From contig JXTC01000515.1 of assembly GCA_002914845.1 (NCBI GenBank), positions 66,542-130,541 of the forward strand: 64,000 nucleotides of DNA. The letters run 5' to 3'. This DNA is from Trema orientale. Taxonomy: Eukaryota > Streptophyta > Magnoliopsida > Rosales > Cannabaceae. This document shows, piece by piece, positions 22,981 to 36,563 of the stretch (positions within the stretch are counted from its first letter, which is position 1; every line of letters begins with the position of its first letter). The notes beneath the pieces are model-generated. The model made no database searches. It was not told the origin of the DNA and saw only the letters and a program-made list of their open reading frames with translations. The translations under genes were made by a program, and so were the position numbers.

Positions 22981-23656
22981 AACTCTTAATATATTCTTCC
23001 TACAACTAGTGTGTGTTATTAAAAAATCATTTATCCATTTCAGAAATTGAATTCCAAAACTGTATTTAATTTGTGTGAGTGAAAGACATAATCGGCCTTG
23101 TATGTGTGTATATTGATAATTATTTGAATCGCCGAATATTTCTACTCTTAATTATTGATTACTTTTAGTACCACAGTTAGAAAAGACATTACGCTGATGA
23201 TTAGATATTATATAGTCTAAGTGATTTTGATGTTTATAATCATAGCCGTCACTTGAATTTGATAGTATATAAATATGCATAATTATTTTTTGGGTTGCCT
23301 TAGAAAGAAGCTTATTAGTTCTTTTTTCTAGACAGGTTGTGAGGTCAAATTTGACCAGAAGAAACAATTTTTTTAACCCAGTAAAGCATCGGCCAGTTTC
23401 ATTTAGAAGGTCAAACTTAGACTTTTTCAGCACTTTAACGTATGTCCAAAGTATCCCATCTCATTCACCTCATCAGGGAGGAGCTAAAGCTAATCCAAGA
23501 AATATCCAAATGATATGACCAAAAGTTTATATGCACTTTCAGTTTAATATTTCTTATAAATAAAATTTTATACATGTATTTGTATAAGGCTAGCTCTAAT
23601 AGGTATTTTGATATTGATATTTCGATTTTCAACTGTTTGACTCTAATATAATAACT

Positions 23657-25105
23657 ATCATTTATTGGGGTGTAGGCCATAAATACAGATATTACATTTT
23701 AAATTTAAATTTTTGTTGTTTTTAATTTGCCATATTTTGTATTATAAATGGATGTTCCTCAATTAAAAAAAAAAAAAATTGATGTCCCTCAAGAGATTGT
23801 GCATGCACTAACAATAATGAAATTAAAAAAACAAAACCTTAAAAATGAAACAACATAAGTTTATGAAAGCAAATTGGCTGACATGATCAACTCATTCATT
23901 TTTTTTAAAGAACCGGATAGATTCAATGTAGCATTCTAAATCAAACCAAACCAATCTCACTTCCAATTTTATTGGACCCGTTAGATTCGATCTTTGTGTA
24001 ATAATTTTGGTTTTATATTTTTAGGAAAAAGATAAGAGTTAAAATTTATATTGGATTTTATTTTTTATGAAAAAAAGGGGAGGAGGGGAGACTAATATGA
24101 CTACTCTATTTGAGCGTTATCATAAGAGCTCCAACCTTGCCTAAGAATATTTGTCCCATCATTTATTGAGTTATTGGCCATATATATATATAACATTTCA
24201 AGCTTAAATTCTTTTGCTGTTTTTAATTTGCTATATTTTTTATTATAAATTGATGTTCCTTGAGAGATTGTGCATGCACTAACAATACTAAAATTAAAAG
24301 GAAAAACCTTAAAAATGAAACAACATAAGTTTATGAACGCAAATTAGCTGACATGATCAATTCATCCAATTTTTTAAAGAACCGAATAGATTCAATACAG
24401 CATTAGAAGTCAAATCAAACCAATCCAACTTCCAATTTTATTGGACCTGTTAATTTTGATCTTTGTGCAATAATTTTGGAAAAATATTTTTAGGAAAAAG
24501 ATAAGAATTAAAATTTACATTGGATTTTTTTCCCTTTTTTTGATGAAAAAGAAAGGGGAGGAGGGGGCGACCAACATGATTACCTTCCTTGAGCGTTACT
24601 ATAGGAGCTCCGACTCTGCTCAAGAATGTTCGCCCTATCATTTATTGGGTTATTAGCCATAAATGCATATGTTACATTTCAAATTTAAATTCTTATTGTT
24701 TTTAATTTGATATATTTTGTATAATAAATTGATGTTCTTCGAGAGATTGTGCATATACTAACAATAATGAAATTAAAAAAAAAAACTTAAAAATGAAACA
24801 ACATAAGTTTATGAACGCAAATTGGCTAACATGATAAATTCATCCAATTTTTTCAAAGAACCGAATAGATTCAATATAGCATTATAAATCAAACCAAACC
24901 AATCCAACCCAACTTCCAATTTTATTAGACCTGTTAGTTTTGATCTTTATGCAATAATTTTGGGTTTAGATTTTTAGGGGAAAAAAGAACTAAAATTTAT
25001 ATTGGATTATTTTTTAATGAAAAAAAAGGGATAAAAGGGTAACCAGCGTGACTACTTTTTTTTAGGCATTATCACAGAAGTCTAACCTGCCCAAGAATGT
25101 TCGCC
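23657..25105 (+). repeat. Three tandem units of about 464-501 bp
   Basis: Units start at 23657, 24158 and 24637, each with atcatttattg. Each contains gagagattgtgcat, cttaaaaatgaaacaacat, aagaaccg.atagattcaat and ends near gctcaagaatgttcgcc. A partial fourth unit lies at about 26024-26212. Differences between copies are spread as point changes and short indels, so the array is not recent. No long frame is conserved among the units. Confidence 0.85.
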
Positions 25106-27174
25106 AAAACCCTAATAGGCGGATCGCACTCACCGAGTGATAGGGTGCATCATCTGAACGGTCACTAGGTTGGCAGACACATGCCTTTACATCTAAGACT
25201 CTTGAAGGAGCTACTAAAGGCTCAAACCCATGACCTTAGACTCCCTAGGGTAGGGTAGACGTATTATAACTAGACTATAATAGGTTTTTGATATTTACCT
25301 ATTGATAAGTATAAAATTTTGTATGGCGCTACCAATAAGTATTTACTATTTACGTGGGGTTAACTCCAATATGTATTTACTATTTGAGAATTTATAGTGA
25401 TTGTCCTCTGTTTATACTTTGTTTTAATAAATGTCTATTTTTTTTTATAGCTAAATGATTATGTATATATATTTTTATTTTTGGTATATATACTTATAGA
25501 CCAATTTTAGTTTGTGTACTAAATATATAACTTTTGTACTAGGTATATAATATTTGGCACATGATATACATATATATATGGTTACCAATCCAGTAGGTAT
25601 TTTTTTTTTTGTTACCTATGTGTAGGTATTTTTTTTTAAACCGTTAGATCATCATCATCTAATAGTGATCCAACGACTATAATGATGTGTATGAAAAGAT
25701 GTGTATCATTAATACTATTTTTCTCTCTTACTTTTTAATATAAAAGAATGTGCAAAAAAAATTTTCATTGGCCAAATTGATACCTATACATAAAAAAAAA
25801 AAAAAAACCTACTGAATTAGTGCCCTATATATATATATACTGATATCCTAGTCATGTTACTATAATATTTGAAAAATAGATATTTACTTAAAATAGATCC
25901 AAAATTCGATCACTTTGCTATAAGGCCCTTTTTATTTTTATATAGGGCTAATTCCTATAAGTATTTTGATATTTACCCATCAACAAGTGTAAAATTTTCC
26001 ATTGTTTGATTTTAATCTAATAACTATAATTTATTGGGTTATTGGCCATATATACATGTATTACATTTCAAATTTTTGTTGTTTTTAATTTGCTATATTT
26101 TGTATTACAAATTAATGATCCTCGAGAGATTGTGCATACTCTAACAACAATGGAAAAAAAACCTTAAAAATTAAATAACATAAGTTTATGAATGTAAATT
26201 GGCCGACACCGGCAACATTCTATATGTCTCAAGAATTTCTTAATGAAACAACTAGATGGAAAGAAAATATGGGACGGCAAAAATAGAGTGGAGAGATATA
26301 TAGAATAGAAAGGAAAATATCTTTCCTCTGTACTTATTTGGTATAAATAAAGGGATGAACGAAGAAAATAGTTATTTTATCTTATGTTGTTATTGTTTAA
26401 AAGTAGGTGTGCAATTGATAGTTTAGTAATTCAACTCGCCCATTAACTAACATAACTTTTTCCTTCCTCTTTTATCTCTATTTTAGAGGGAAAATATTGG
26501 ATGGCCCCATACCAATTTTTTTTACATATTTTTCTTCTCCTTCTTTTTTCCTCTTACCAAACAATCATGTCTTTTTTTTTTTCTCTCCACTTTTCCCTCC
26601 TAGCCTTTTTTTCCTCTCTATTTTCCCTCTTACCAAACATAGCCTTTATATGGTAGGTGGGAAATATGGAGGAAAGAGAGATTTTGAGCGGAGGAGATTT
26701 TGGCTGCAATCGAAGTCTTCTGTACATTCATGGCGGCTTCCCAAGTGGACCAGCGTGACAACAGAGAATCCATCATGTCCTTTGTGAAATTTATGTGATC
26801 CAACGGTTGAGATCTTTCATCCAACACAAGATCTAGAGAGGAAATCCAAGCGGAGTTCCATGATTTTGAGTTGGAGGAGGAAAAAAAAGGACAGAATTTG
26901 ATTAGTAATGTTTTCTGGAAGATTTGATATTCTGTCTATGAATGCATTTCATTGGAGTAGAATGAGTCATAAGTTTTCCTTTATATACATTTGCAGTTAC
27001 CAAAATATGTTATATGAAAAAAAGAAGAGAATAAATTATCTTTAATAGCACTTTGCAAAGCATTTAGAATAGGATTAGTGACATGAAAATACTTTTACTT
27101 TCGAGTAGAGCTGCCAAACGACATTGTACGGTCAAATTAGGCACAAAAGTGCTTTGTGTCGTAGCAGGCGTGAC
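25106..27174. other. Intergenic, repeat debris
   Basis: 25105-25265 is a GC-richer patch whose minus strand has a tRNA-like ggtcatgggtttgagcc, perhaps an old reversed SINE. 25440-25560 carries ctatatatactt..aaatttt repeats. 26024-26212 is the displaced fourth tandem unit. 26480-26640 is a T/C-rich stretch around a ttaccaaacat motif. No gene seen. Confidence 0.35.
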
Positions 27175-27177
27175 TTA

Positions 27178-28125
27178 GGGGCTGTTTGGCATCATAACTA
27201 AAAAACAGTTTTTTGTTTTTAAAAACAAAAAACTGTTTTCTGAGAACAAGTAAGGGCGTTTGGCATTGTTCTCTGAGAACAGTTTTTAAAAACAGAGTTA
27301 AAGAAAACAGAAAATTCAGAGAACAACAAAATGTTGTTTTCAAGGTGTTTTCTAATTTTTTCTTTTTCTAAAAAAAATAAAAATTCTTTCATATGACTTT
27401 CATATACACATTTTCTTGTAACTTTCTCTCTCATAGTTCTCTCTCATCACTTTCTCTAACTACTTTCTCTCTCCTCACTCTCTCTTATCACTTTCTCTCT
27501 CTTCATTCTCTCAATCCTCATACTCTCTCATCACTTTCTCTCTCCTCATTCTCTCTCACCATTTTCTCTCTCCTCATTCTCTCTCACCATTTTCTCTCTC
27601 CTTATGTTATTCTATCACTTTCTCTCTCATTATTTTCTATCCCTTCATTTTTTTTAATCACATTATCTCTCCTCATTCTTTATTACTACTTTGTTTTTTA
27701 TAACTTTTTTTGTCTTTATTTTTTATCCCCATGTATTCTTATCACTTTCTCTTTCTTGTGTGTTTTCATTAGTTTTTTTTTTCTTCTATCTTTCTCAACA
27801 ATTTTTATTTCCATATTCTCTCTTATCACTTTTTCTCTCATTATTATCTTTCATTACCTTTTCTCTTGTGACTTTCTCTCTCCTCATTCCCTTACTTGAA
27901 TTTAAATCTGGTCACTCTCTCTTGACTTTTTCTCTCTAAATATTTTTTTTATAATACAAAGATGATTTTTTATATTCATATAATTTTTTTTTCCTAAAAA
28001 ATATTTTTAGAAAATATTTACCAAACACCCATTGTTTTCTGAAAACATTATAAAATAGTTTTTGTTCTCATTTCTGAAAACACAACTCTAAAAACAGAAA
28101 ACAAAAAACAATGCCAAACAGGCCC
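27178..28125. mobile_element. Harbinger-like TIR element (TTA target duplication) carrying a CT-rich array
   Basis: Left end GGGGCTGTTTGGCAT, right end ATGCCAAACAGGCCC, flanked by TTA at 27175-27177 and 28126-28128. A second inverted pair lies inside (gggcgtttggcattg at 27254; ccaaacaccc at 28021), so a smaller relative may be nested. The interior 27425-27935 is almost purely T and C on the plus strand with a loose 25-30-base period (tcactttctctctcctcattc). The 168-aa frame through it is low-complexity Leu/Ser/Phe and not a gene. Confidence 0.7.
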
Positions 28126-28757
28126 TTAGTTTTTAGCTATGTCGAAAAAAACTATTGGCTCGCCACACCCATAACCTTATGACATAATGTGTTGTGCTTA
28201 AGTCTTGCTGTGTTGTACCGTTTACTGTGATAATTGAGCGACCCGACCCTCTTGACCATACTACTTTCGCGTTTTTTGTAGATATTGACTTGACACTTGA
28301 TTTTGTAAATTAATAATTTGATACTTAAAATATGTAAAAATGTGTACCATATGTTAGCCAATTAAGTGATTTTAAAAGTAAAAAGATGAAATTACCCATT
28401 AATTCACTAAAACAAAATCTTAAGAGTAATATATTTTAGTAGGACAAGAGTGAAAATTTAGAAAGGAAAAGAGAAAGAAGAGAATGAGAGAGATTTGGAG
28501 AAAATGAAGGTAAGGATTTAGAGAAGAAGAGAGAATAAGAATATTAAAAGGAGAATTTCTCAATATTTGTTTATTATCAATCAAGTCCTTTAAAATTATG
28601 AACATAGAGAATTTATTTTATAGATAAGCTTTTAAAGGAGATTAGGAAACTAACAAATTCTAGAAAGAATCATAAAAAGAAACACTAAAGTAGTTAACTC
28701 AAAGCTAAATAAAGCTTAATAATGAAATAAAATATAATAATAATCTTAAGATACTCT

Positions 28758-28790
28758 AATAATAATAATAATAATAATAATTATTATTAT
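28758..28790 (+). repeat. (AAT)n microsatellite with adjoining (ATT)n
   Basis: About nine AAT units run into ATT units, forming a small perfect hairpin. AT-rich intergenic DNA surrounds it (28130-29370, no gene seen). Confidence 0.9.
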
Positions 28791-28966
28791 TTATCTTATT
28801 CATATTCCTCAATAGTAATGCCAATACAAAATAATAGTGATAAACTTGAGAAGTTTACGGACCATTTATGAACAAAATAACGTACAACGACCATAAGTGG
28901 TAGGAATATTTGTGATGTTCTAATTTTGCCTATAATTGAGAGTCATTTGTGATACAAGACGAAGAC

Positions 28967-29002
<36 letters not shown>

Positions 29003-29375
29003 TGTGGTCAAGAATAAGACTATTTGGATACCTATCAGAAAATTCAGATATATTTGACTGCAACATTAAAATAACTAAATGGTATCGAGGCAAATTAACG
29101 TTTGCGATCATTCATTAGGAAGACGACATGAACTTTAAATAACAACAGCATCTCCCACGGCCCCAGCCGGCCACAACCGCCATTAACTCAAAAACGACAC
29201 TAGCAATAAAAGTAACAATGTCATACGACAACAGATTTTATTTATTTTTTAAAGGACAACAGATTTTATTTTATTTTATAGAGAAACAAACAAATACATA
29301 CGCATATATTAATAATACAAAAAATTACCAATAAATAAATATTGAAGCGCGAAGCATGTTAGACTCGTTTTTGCA

Positions 29376-29454
29376 TTGACTTTGAACGTACCCAATTTTG
29401 GCCGCGTTGTAGACTGTAGAGTTAGGAATCTTTTTTTGTAGTCTCATTTTGACC
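29376..29454 (+). promoter_or_regulatory. W-box cores in ABCG promoter
   Basis: TTGACT at 29376-29381 and TTGACC at 29449-29454, 200-270 bases before the TATA box. WRKY factors bind these, and several PDR genes of this clade are stress-induced in other plants. Two short motifs alone are weak evidence. Confidence 0.35.
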
Positions 29455-29642
29455 AAAGACTATGTAGTAAGTTACTTAATAACATTCCTTACAATAATTA
29501 AATCAATAAATGAATCACAGTTTAATTATTTTTTTAAATAAACGTGACCAACATAAAATATTTGAAAAACAGTTAGTTCTGACGAGGACATTTTATTCCT
29601 CTTTTGTCAACTTCCTCTGCTCTTTCCTCCCATGAAAGCTCT

Positions 29643-29653
29643 TTATATATAAG
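29643..29653 (+). promoter_or_regulatory. TATA box of the ABCG gene
   Basis: TTATATATAAG, about 270 bases before the ATG. The sequence after it (from about 29675) is CT-rich then GA-rich leader with (AAG)n, typical of a plant 5' UTR. No other good TATA lies nearer the start. Confidence 0.5.
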
Positions 29654-29913
29654 TAAAGCTTTACTCATAGCTCCTCACAGAAAATACCCTCTTTCTCTCT
29701 AAACATATTCTCATTCTTTCAACACAAGAGAGAAAAAAAAAACACACAAGTGTAAATAAGAAGAAGAAGAAGAAGAACATAATTCTTTGAAGTGTGTATT
29801 TGACTTTGATCCTCTATAAGATCTTTTTTTTTTTTTTTTTTTTTGAGGTGATAAAATTTTGAAGGATTGAGTGTTTTTGAGTGGTGGGGTTTGAGTGTTT
29901 TCCGGGGACAAAC

Positions 29914-32900
29914 ATGGCGGACGATTTAGCTCGGCAGACGAGTAGCCGGAGGAGCTGGCGGTCGGGCAGCGTGAGGGAAATGTGGAACGCGCCGGACGTG
30001 TTCCAGCGGAGCGGCCGGCAGTCGACGTATGACGACGAGGAGGAGCTGCGCTGGGCCGCCATTGAGCGGCTGCCGACGTATGACAGGATGAGGAGAGGGA
30101 TGTTGACGCAGGTGATGAGCAATGGGAGGTTGATGCATGAGGAGATTGACGTCACTAATCTTGGGGCTCAGGACAAGAAGCAGTTGATGGAGAGTATACT
30201 CAAGGTTGTTGAGGATGACAATGAAAGGTTCTTGGAGAGACTCAGGGCTAGAAATGACAGGTTAAAGTCCTCGACCTTTGAGCTTGGTATTTCTATATGA
30301 CTGTTTGGTTCATGAGAAAATGGAGGAAAAGATGAAGGAAAATGGGTTTTGAGTTTAGAGGTTTCTTTTTCATAGCTATAAAACTGGTTGTATTATGCAT
30401 AATTTGATTCTTCAAAACAAAAAAACATTTGAGGTATTGATTTGAAACATAGAATATTTGATTTTTAATAGTGACTGATTTTATTTATTTTTGTGTGTGA
30501 AAACAGAGTTGGGATTGAGATTCCTAAGGTTGAAGTTCGATTCCAGAATTTGTCAATTGAGGGAGACGCATATGTTGGAACTAGAGCTCTTCCAACTCTA
30601 TTGAATTCCAGTTTAAACATGATAGAGGTACTTTAAATGTTTCACCTCATACCAATTCTTTTTCCTCTTAATTTGTGATTGTAAATTCTCAGTTCTCTAA
30701 ACTGTAACCCATTTGAATAGGGAGTCATTGGAATAATTGGACTGGCTCCATCGAAGAAAAAAGTGGTTAAGATACTCCAAGATGTGTCCGGTATAGTAAG
30801 ACCCTCAAAGTATGTTCACAAGCTTTGTACATGTGAATTATATGTACTAGTTTTGTTTCTGAACTCCTTCATAGGCTAATTCAAATCGATTTACTTCAGG
30901 TTGACATTGCTTCTTGGGCCTCCTGGATCAGGAAAAACAACACTACTAAGAGCACTTGCTGCAAAACTCGACGATGATTTAAGGGTTTGTTCTTTTTTAA
31001 CTTTTCTTTGTATCGGTTCGAGTCTGCTGAACTAGTAAGCCTACAAGTTTGTTTCTTTCACATGTATTGATAGATTGGGTTTTGATAAACAGGTAACTGG
31101 ACAAGTGACCTACTGTGGCCATGACTTTAAGGAATTTGTACCTCAGAGAACCTCTTCTTATATTAGTCAACATGATCTTCACTATGGTGAGATGACAGTA
31201 CGCGAAACGTTAGATTTCTCAGGGCGTTGCCTAGGAGTTGGAACCAGATATGACTTGCTGGTAGAGTTGTCTAGGCGGGAGAAAGCAGCTGGAATTAAAC
31301 CAGATGCTGAGATTGATGCCTTCATGAAAGCCACAGCTATGGAAGGCCAGGAAACCAGTTTGATCACTGATTATGTTCTCAAGGTTTGTTCCTTTCCTTT
31401 TCTTGGTTGATTGTATATTTCTTCCTTTGATTTTCTGAGCCTAACAGGTTCTAGTTTTGAAAATTTTCAGATTCTTGGACTAGATATCTGTGCCGATATT
31501 ATGGTTGGTGATGACATGAGAAGGGGTATCTCTGGTGGACAAAAGAAGCGTGTTACTACTGGTATGTGGCCACCTCACAATATACACAATCTCAAAATTC
31601 TTCACTTGACTTGATATAAGCTTAGCTAACCAACCTGTTCATGTATTTACGAACAACTCTAATTGGATTTACCTTTTGACCCAATGCAGGAGAAATGTTG
31701 GTTGGACCAGCAAAAGCCTTTTTCATGGATGAAATATCTACAGGGCTGGACAGTTCCACAACCTTTCAGATTGTAAAGTTCATGAGACAAATGGTTCATA
31801 TTATGGATGTCACAATGGTTATCTCTCTTCTGCAGCCTGCACCCGAGACATATGATCTTTTTGACGATATCATCCTTCTTTCTGAAGGTCAGATTGTCTA
31901 CCAAGGTCCCCGCAAGAATGTTCTTGAATTTTTCGAGTATATGGGGTTCAAATGTCCAGACAGGAAAGGAGTTGCTGACTTTCTGCAAGAAGTAACTTCC
32001 AAAAAAGACCAAGAACAGTACTGGTATAAGAAGAACCAGCCTTATAGATACGTCTCTGTGACCGAGTTTGTACGAAGCTTCAGTTCTTTTCATGTTGGTC
32101 AAAGGCTTTCAGAAGATCAAAGAATTCCATACGATAAAACTTCAACTCATCCTGCTGCGCTTGTGAAAGAGAAGTACGGTATCTCTAATAAGGAACTCTT
32201 TAAGGCAGGGTTTGCGAGGGAATGGCTGTTGATGAAGCGAAACTCTTTTGTGTACATATTCAAAACGACTCAGATCACAATCATGGCTATAATTGCTCTG
32301 ACAGTGTTCTTAAGGACAGAAATGAAAACTGGCGCTGTAGAAGATGGGGCAAAGTTTTGGGGAGCACTCTTTTTCAGTCTCATTAATGTCATGTTTAATG
32401 GGATGGCTGAGCTTGCCATGACAGTCTTCAGGCTTCCTGTTTTTTATAAACAAAGGGACTCCTTGTTTTACCCTGCCTGGGCTTTCGGATTGCCAATTTG
32501 GGCACTCAGGATTCCAATCTCATTTCTGGAGTCGGGCATTTGGATCATTCTTACATATTACACCATTGGGTTTGCACCTTCTGCCACTAGGTAAGGGCTA
32601 GTACTCGAATAATTCTCAGTTTGTTCACTTTCTGATTTTAGTGAATGATTAATAATTCAAAAAATCTCAGTAGCCTGACATGATGTCGATGTTTATAGAT
32701 TCTTCAAACAGTTCTTGGCATTCTTCGGTGTACATCAGATGGCGCTCTCCCTGTTTCGTTTCATTGCAGCCCTCGGAAGGACTGAGGTTGTTGCAAACAC
32801 AATTGGATCTTTTACCTTGCTGTTGGTGTTTGTCCTTGGTGGTTACATTGTTGCCAAAGGTTAGGAATTTTTTCTTTTTTCTGTAAAACTAACATTCATT

Positions 32901-35900
32901 AATTGAATTCATTGGTTCTTAAATGTCCAAGACAACTTCATAAGCAAAACATCCTTTTCATGATGTGCAGATGACATTAAGCCATGGATGATCTGGGGCT
33001 ACTATGTTTCTCCTATGATGTATGGACAAAATGCTATTGCCATTAATGAATTTCTTGACAAAAGATGGAGTGCCGTAAGTTCACAAAGTTTACAATATCT
33101 TAAATTTTATTGCGAAATTTTTGAAAGTTGTTTTAGCAGTTGTTGAAACCTTATTCTACTTTATTTTTAAAGCTAACCGAATTTTGTTGTCTTGCACAGC
33201 CAATTGGGAACACCACGGTGGGGAAGGTCCTTCTAGAAGAAAGAGGCTTGTTTAAGGAGGAATATTGGTATTGGATTTGTATTGGAGCACTCTTGGGGTT
33301 TTCTCTTCTTTTCAATGGACTTTTTGTTGCAGCTCTGACCTATTTAAGTCGTAAGTAGATAACTATTTTTGTTGCTTTCAAAATGTTTATGCCATTGGAT
33401 TCAATAGTTGACATCTTTGTTTTCATTTTTTTTGGCTCATTTTCAGCTTTTGGTGATACTAAAACTCTGATTACGGATGATGACTCCGAAAACCGGACAA
33501 GAAATTCAGAAGGCATAGATATGCAAGTTAGGAACAGTAGTCACGGAATTGAAAATGCTGCAAACAGTCAGGCCAATCGAGGAATGGTTTTACCATTCCA
33601 ACCACTATCACTTGCTTTCAACCATGTGAATTACTATGTGGACATGCCTGCGGTAAGTCAATTTTCTTGAAGATTTCTTCCCAACAATCAATAGAAGAAC
33701 AACATTTAGAGAAACAATAATATTGATATCCACAAGTTTAATGAGTTTATAGTTAATATAATCATCAAACAATGCAATGAGTATGAAAAAGAAATAGTTG
33801 AACTCATATGGTTCTAGCTCTAGGATAACATAGACAATATATGCATCTTTCTTAAGTATAAAGCTTTTGTCTTTACCAGGAAATGAAGGCCCAAGGGGTT
33901 GACGAGAACCGCCTGCAATTGCTAAGAGATGTCAGTGGTGCTTTCAGGCCAGGTGTTTTGACAGCATTAGTCGGAGTTAGTGGTGCTGGTAAGACCACCT
34001 TGATGGATGTCTTGGCCGGAAGAAAGACAGGTGGATACATTGAAGGAAGTATAAGCATTTCTGGTTACCCAAAGAACCAAGCCACATTTGCTCGAGTCAG
34101 CGGTTATTGTGAACAAAATGACATCCATTCACCATATGTCACTGTCTACGAGTCTCTCTTGTATTCTGCCTGGCTTCGTCTCTCTTCTGATATCAAGACA
34201 GAAACACGAAAGGCATGTTACTTCAACCATTGTTAACATATCTAACATTTTGATAATATGTAGATTCAATATGAGAACATGGATGACATGGATCATGTAG
34301 TTGACTTTAGTTTTTTGTTTCTTACAGATGTTTGTTGAAGAAGTTATGGAATTGGTTGAACTCAAACCGTTGAGGAATGCTCTCGTTGGACTTCCAGGAG
34401 TAGATGGACTTTCAACTGAGCAGAGAAAGAGGCTGACAATTGCGGTAGAGTTGGTTGCTAATCCATCCATCATCTTCATGGACGAACCCACCTCAGGTCT
34501 CGACGCTAGAGCAGCTGCAATTGTTATGCGTACTGTGAGGAACACAGTGGACACAGGAAGAACTGTTGTCTGCACAATTCACCAACCGAGCATTGACATT
34601 TTTGAAGCTTTCGATGAGGTATAGTTTTACTTCTAGTCGCTTCAGTCTGTACTATATTTCACTATGTTGCGTGCTAACTTTTGACATTGCTTCTTTTTGC
34701 AGCTCTTCTTGATGAAAAGAGGAGGACAAGTGATTTATGCTGGAGAACTAGGTCGCCACTCTTACAAGCTTGTTGAATATTTTGAGGTTTGTTACCATTC
34801 AACCTCATAATAGACTCCATTGAAAAAATGCCAAAACTGAATCCAACAATGGAAATATCTGATCCACAACGATTTTTCTTATTTCTATAGTTATGTTTTA
34901 CTGACATCAAGGAACTCTTGCAGGCCATTCCAGGAGTTCCTAAGATCAAAGAGGGTTACAATCCGGCTACCTGGATGTTGGATGTCAGCTCCACAGCTGT
35001 TGAGACTCAGCTTAATGTTGACTTTGCGGAAATTTATGCCAACTCTAACCTCTATAGGTAAGTATCACTTGACTTTGTCATTTTCATTATGACTTTTGCC
35101 ATCTCTTTATTCCTGGTATAGATGATATTTCCCTTCATTCTAAATTTTCAGGAGGAACCAAGAGCTCATCGAGGAGCTAAGCACCCCACAACCGGGTACC
35201 AAGGACCTGTATTTCCCCACCCAATACTCTACCAACTTTTTCACTCAGTGCAAGGCTTGTTTCTGGAAACAACACTGGTCATACTGGAGGAACTCAAAAT
35301 TCAATGCCATAAGATTCTTCATGACAATTATGATCGGTGTCTTATTTGGAGTCATCTTTTGGGACAAAGGAACCAAGTTGTAAGTTCAACAACTTTTATG
35401 ACCAGAACACTTTTGTTTTTCTTTTCCTGGAATCTCTTTTCAAATATTTGCCACTTGCTAACTTTCCACTGTGCATAATATTGTTAACAGAGAAAGCCAA
35501 AAGGACCTGCTCAATCTTTTGGGAGCTACCTATGCTGCTGTACTTTTCCTTGGTGCTAGCAATGCCTCTGCAGTACAACCTGTGGTTTCAGTTGAGAGAA
35601 CAGTCTTTTACCGTGAAAGAGCAGCTGGGATGTACTCAGAATTACCTTATGCATTTGCTCAGGTAAGAGAAAGGAACTTATGACCAGTCATGCATCTTTT
35701 TATATACAACTTCAATGTACCTCTTCTATGTTTGTTGCTGATTCATCCATCATATGTTCTATGGTGCAGGTGGCTATTGAAACAATCTATGTTCTGATCC
35801 AAACCTTTGTGTACTGCATGCTCCTATACTCGATGATTGGCTATGAATGGACGGCTGAAAAGTTCTTGTACTTCTACTACTTCATCTTCATGTGCTTTAC

Positions 35901-36563
35901 CTACTTCTCAATGTACGGGATGATGGTTGTCGCCTTGACTCCTGGCCATCAAATAGCTGCAATTGTTATGTCTTTCTTCCTCAGCTTCTGGAACTTGTTC
36001 TCCGGTTTCTTGATCCCCAGGCCGGTATGTGATCCAAAACCAAGTTACTCTTCATCTTTTTCTTATATGTATTTCTTCATAAATGACTTGAAAGTCATTC
36101 AACGAACCGAGTTTTCATTCCTTCTTCTCTTCATATCATTTCTCATAAATTACAATAACTCATTAAAGTCCAGAGAATCATTCAAATGGTAAAGTTCTAC
36201 TGAGTTTTCATGGCTGCATTTCATGCCTTTGTCATCAATATAAATCTTTTTAACTCTGCCAGTAATAACAAACTAATTTGCAATATTTCCCAGCTCATCC
36301 CTGTGTGGTGGAGGTGGTACTACTGGGGCTCACCAGTTGCATGGACAATCTATGGCATTTTCGCATCCCAAATCGGTGACATCACCAGCCCTCTTGAACT
36401 TTCTGGCGGTGCAAGAATGAACGTGAACGATTTCCTCAAAGAGAACTTGGGGTTCGACCATGGCTTCCTTATCCCTGTGGTGGTTGCTCATGTTGGTTGG
36501 GTCCTCCTTTTCTTCCTCGTCTTCGCCTACGGTATCAAGTTCCTTAACTTCCAAAGGAGATGA
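29914..36563 (+). CDS. ABCG: Full-size ABCG (pleiotropic drug resistance type) transporter
   Basis: ATP-driven plasma-membrane exporter with the reverse layout NBD1-TMD1-NBD2-TMD2. Nineteen exons: 29914-30260, 30507-30627, 30721-30809, 30900-30984, 31093-31383, 31471-31561, 31690-32590, 32699-32859, 32971-33074, 33200-33350, 33447-33652, 33880-34212, 34328-34618, 34703-34786, 34924-35057, 35152-35379, 35491-35662, 35770-36024, 36294-36563; 1437 aa, usual PDR length. NBD1: Walker [10 protein letters not shown] (192-200), signature ISGGQ (331-335), Walker B FFMDE (352-356), LLQPAPET instead of an H-loop His. NBD2: Walker [10 protein letters not shown] (881-889), degenerate signature LSTEQ (988-992), Walker B IFMDE (1009-1013), IHQPS H-loop. 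This asymmetry is normal for plant PDRs. The tail is [10 protein letters not shown]. Closest by eye to the ABCG29/35/36 clade; the substrate cannot be read from sequence. Intron 12 is GC-AG. The gene looks intact. Confidence 0.95.
34213..34327 (+). other. Non-canonical GC-AG intron 12 of the ABCG gene
   Basis: The donor reads AAG|GCATGT and the acceptor TTACAG|ATG. Joining there keeps the conserved reading [18 protein letters not shown]. The nearest GT (34217) would shift the frame and bring an early stop. GC donors are a known minor class in plants. Confidence 0.85.

Noticed and set aside
27393..27899. 168-aa Leu/Ser/Phe-rich frame
   Set aside because: It is the translation of the C/T-rich array inside a transposon; low complexity, no start context, and stop-free in several frames because of composition.
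31659..32102. 147-aa minus-strand frame
   Set aside because: Shadow of the large ABCG exon 7, whose plus strand carries clear Walker B and conserved PDR sequence.
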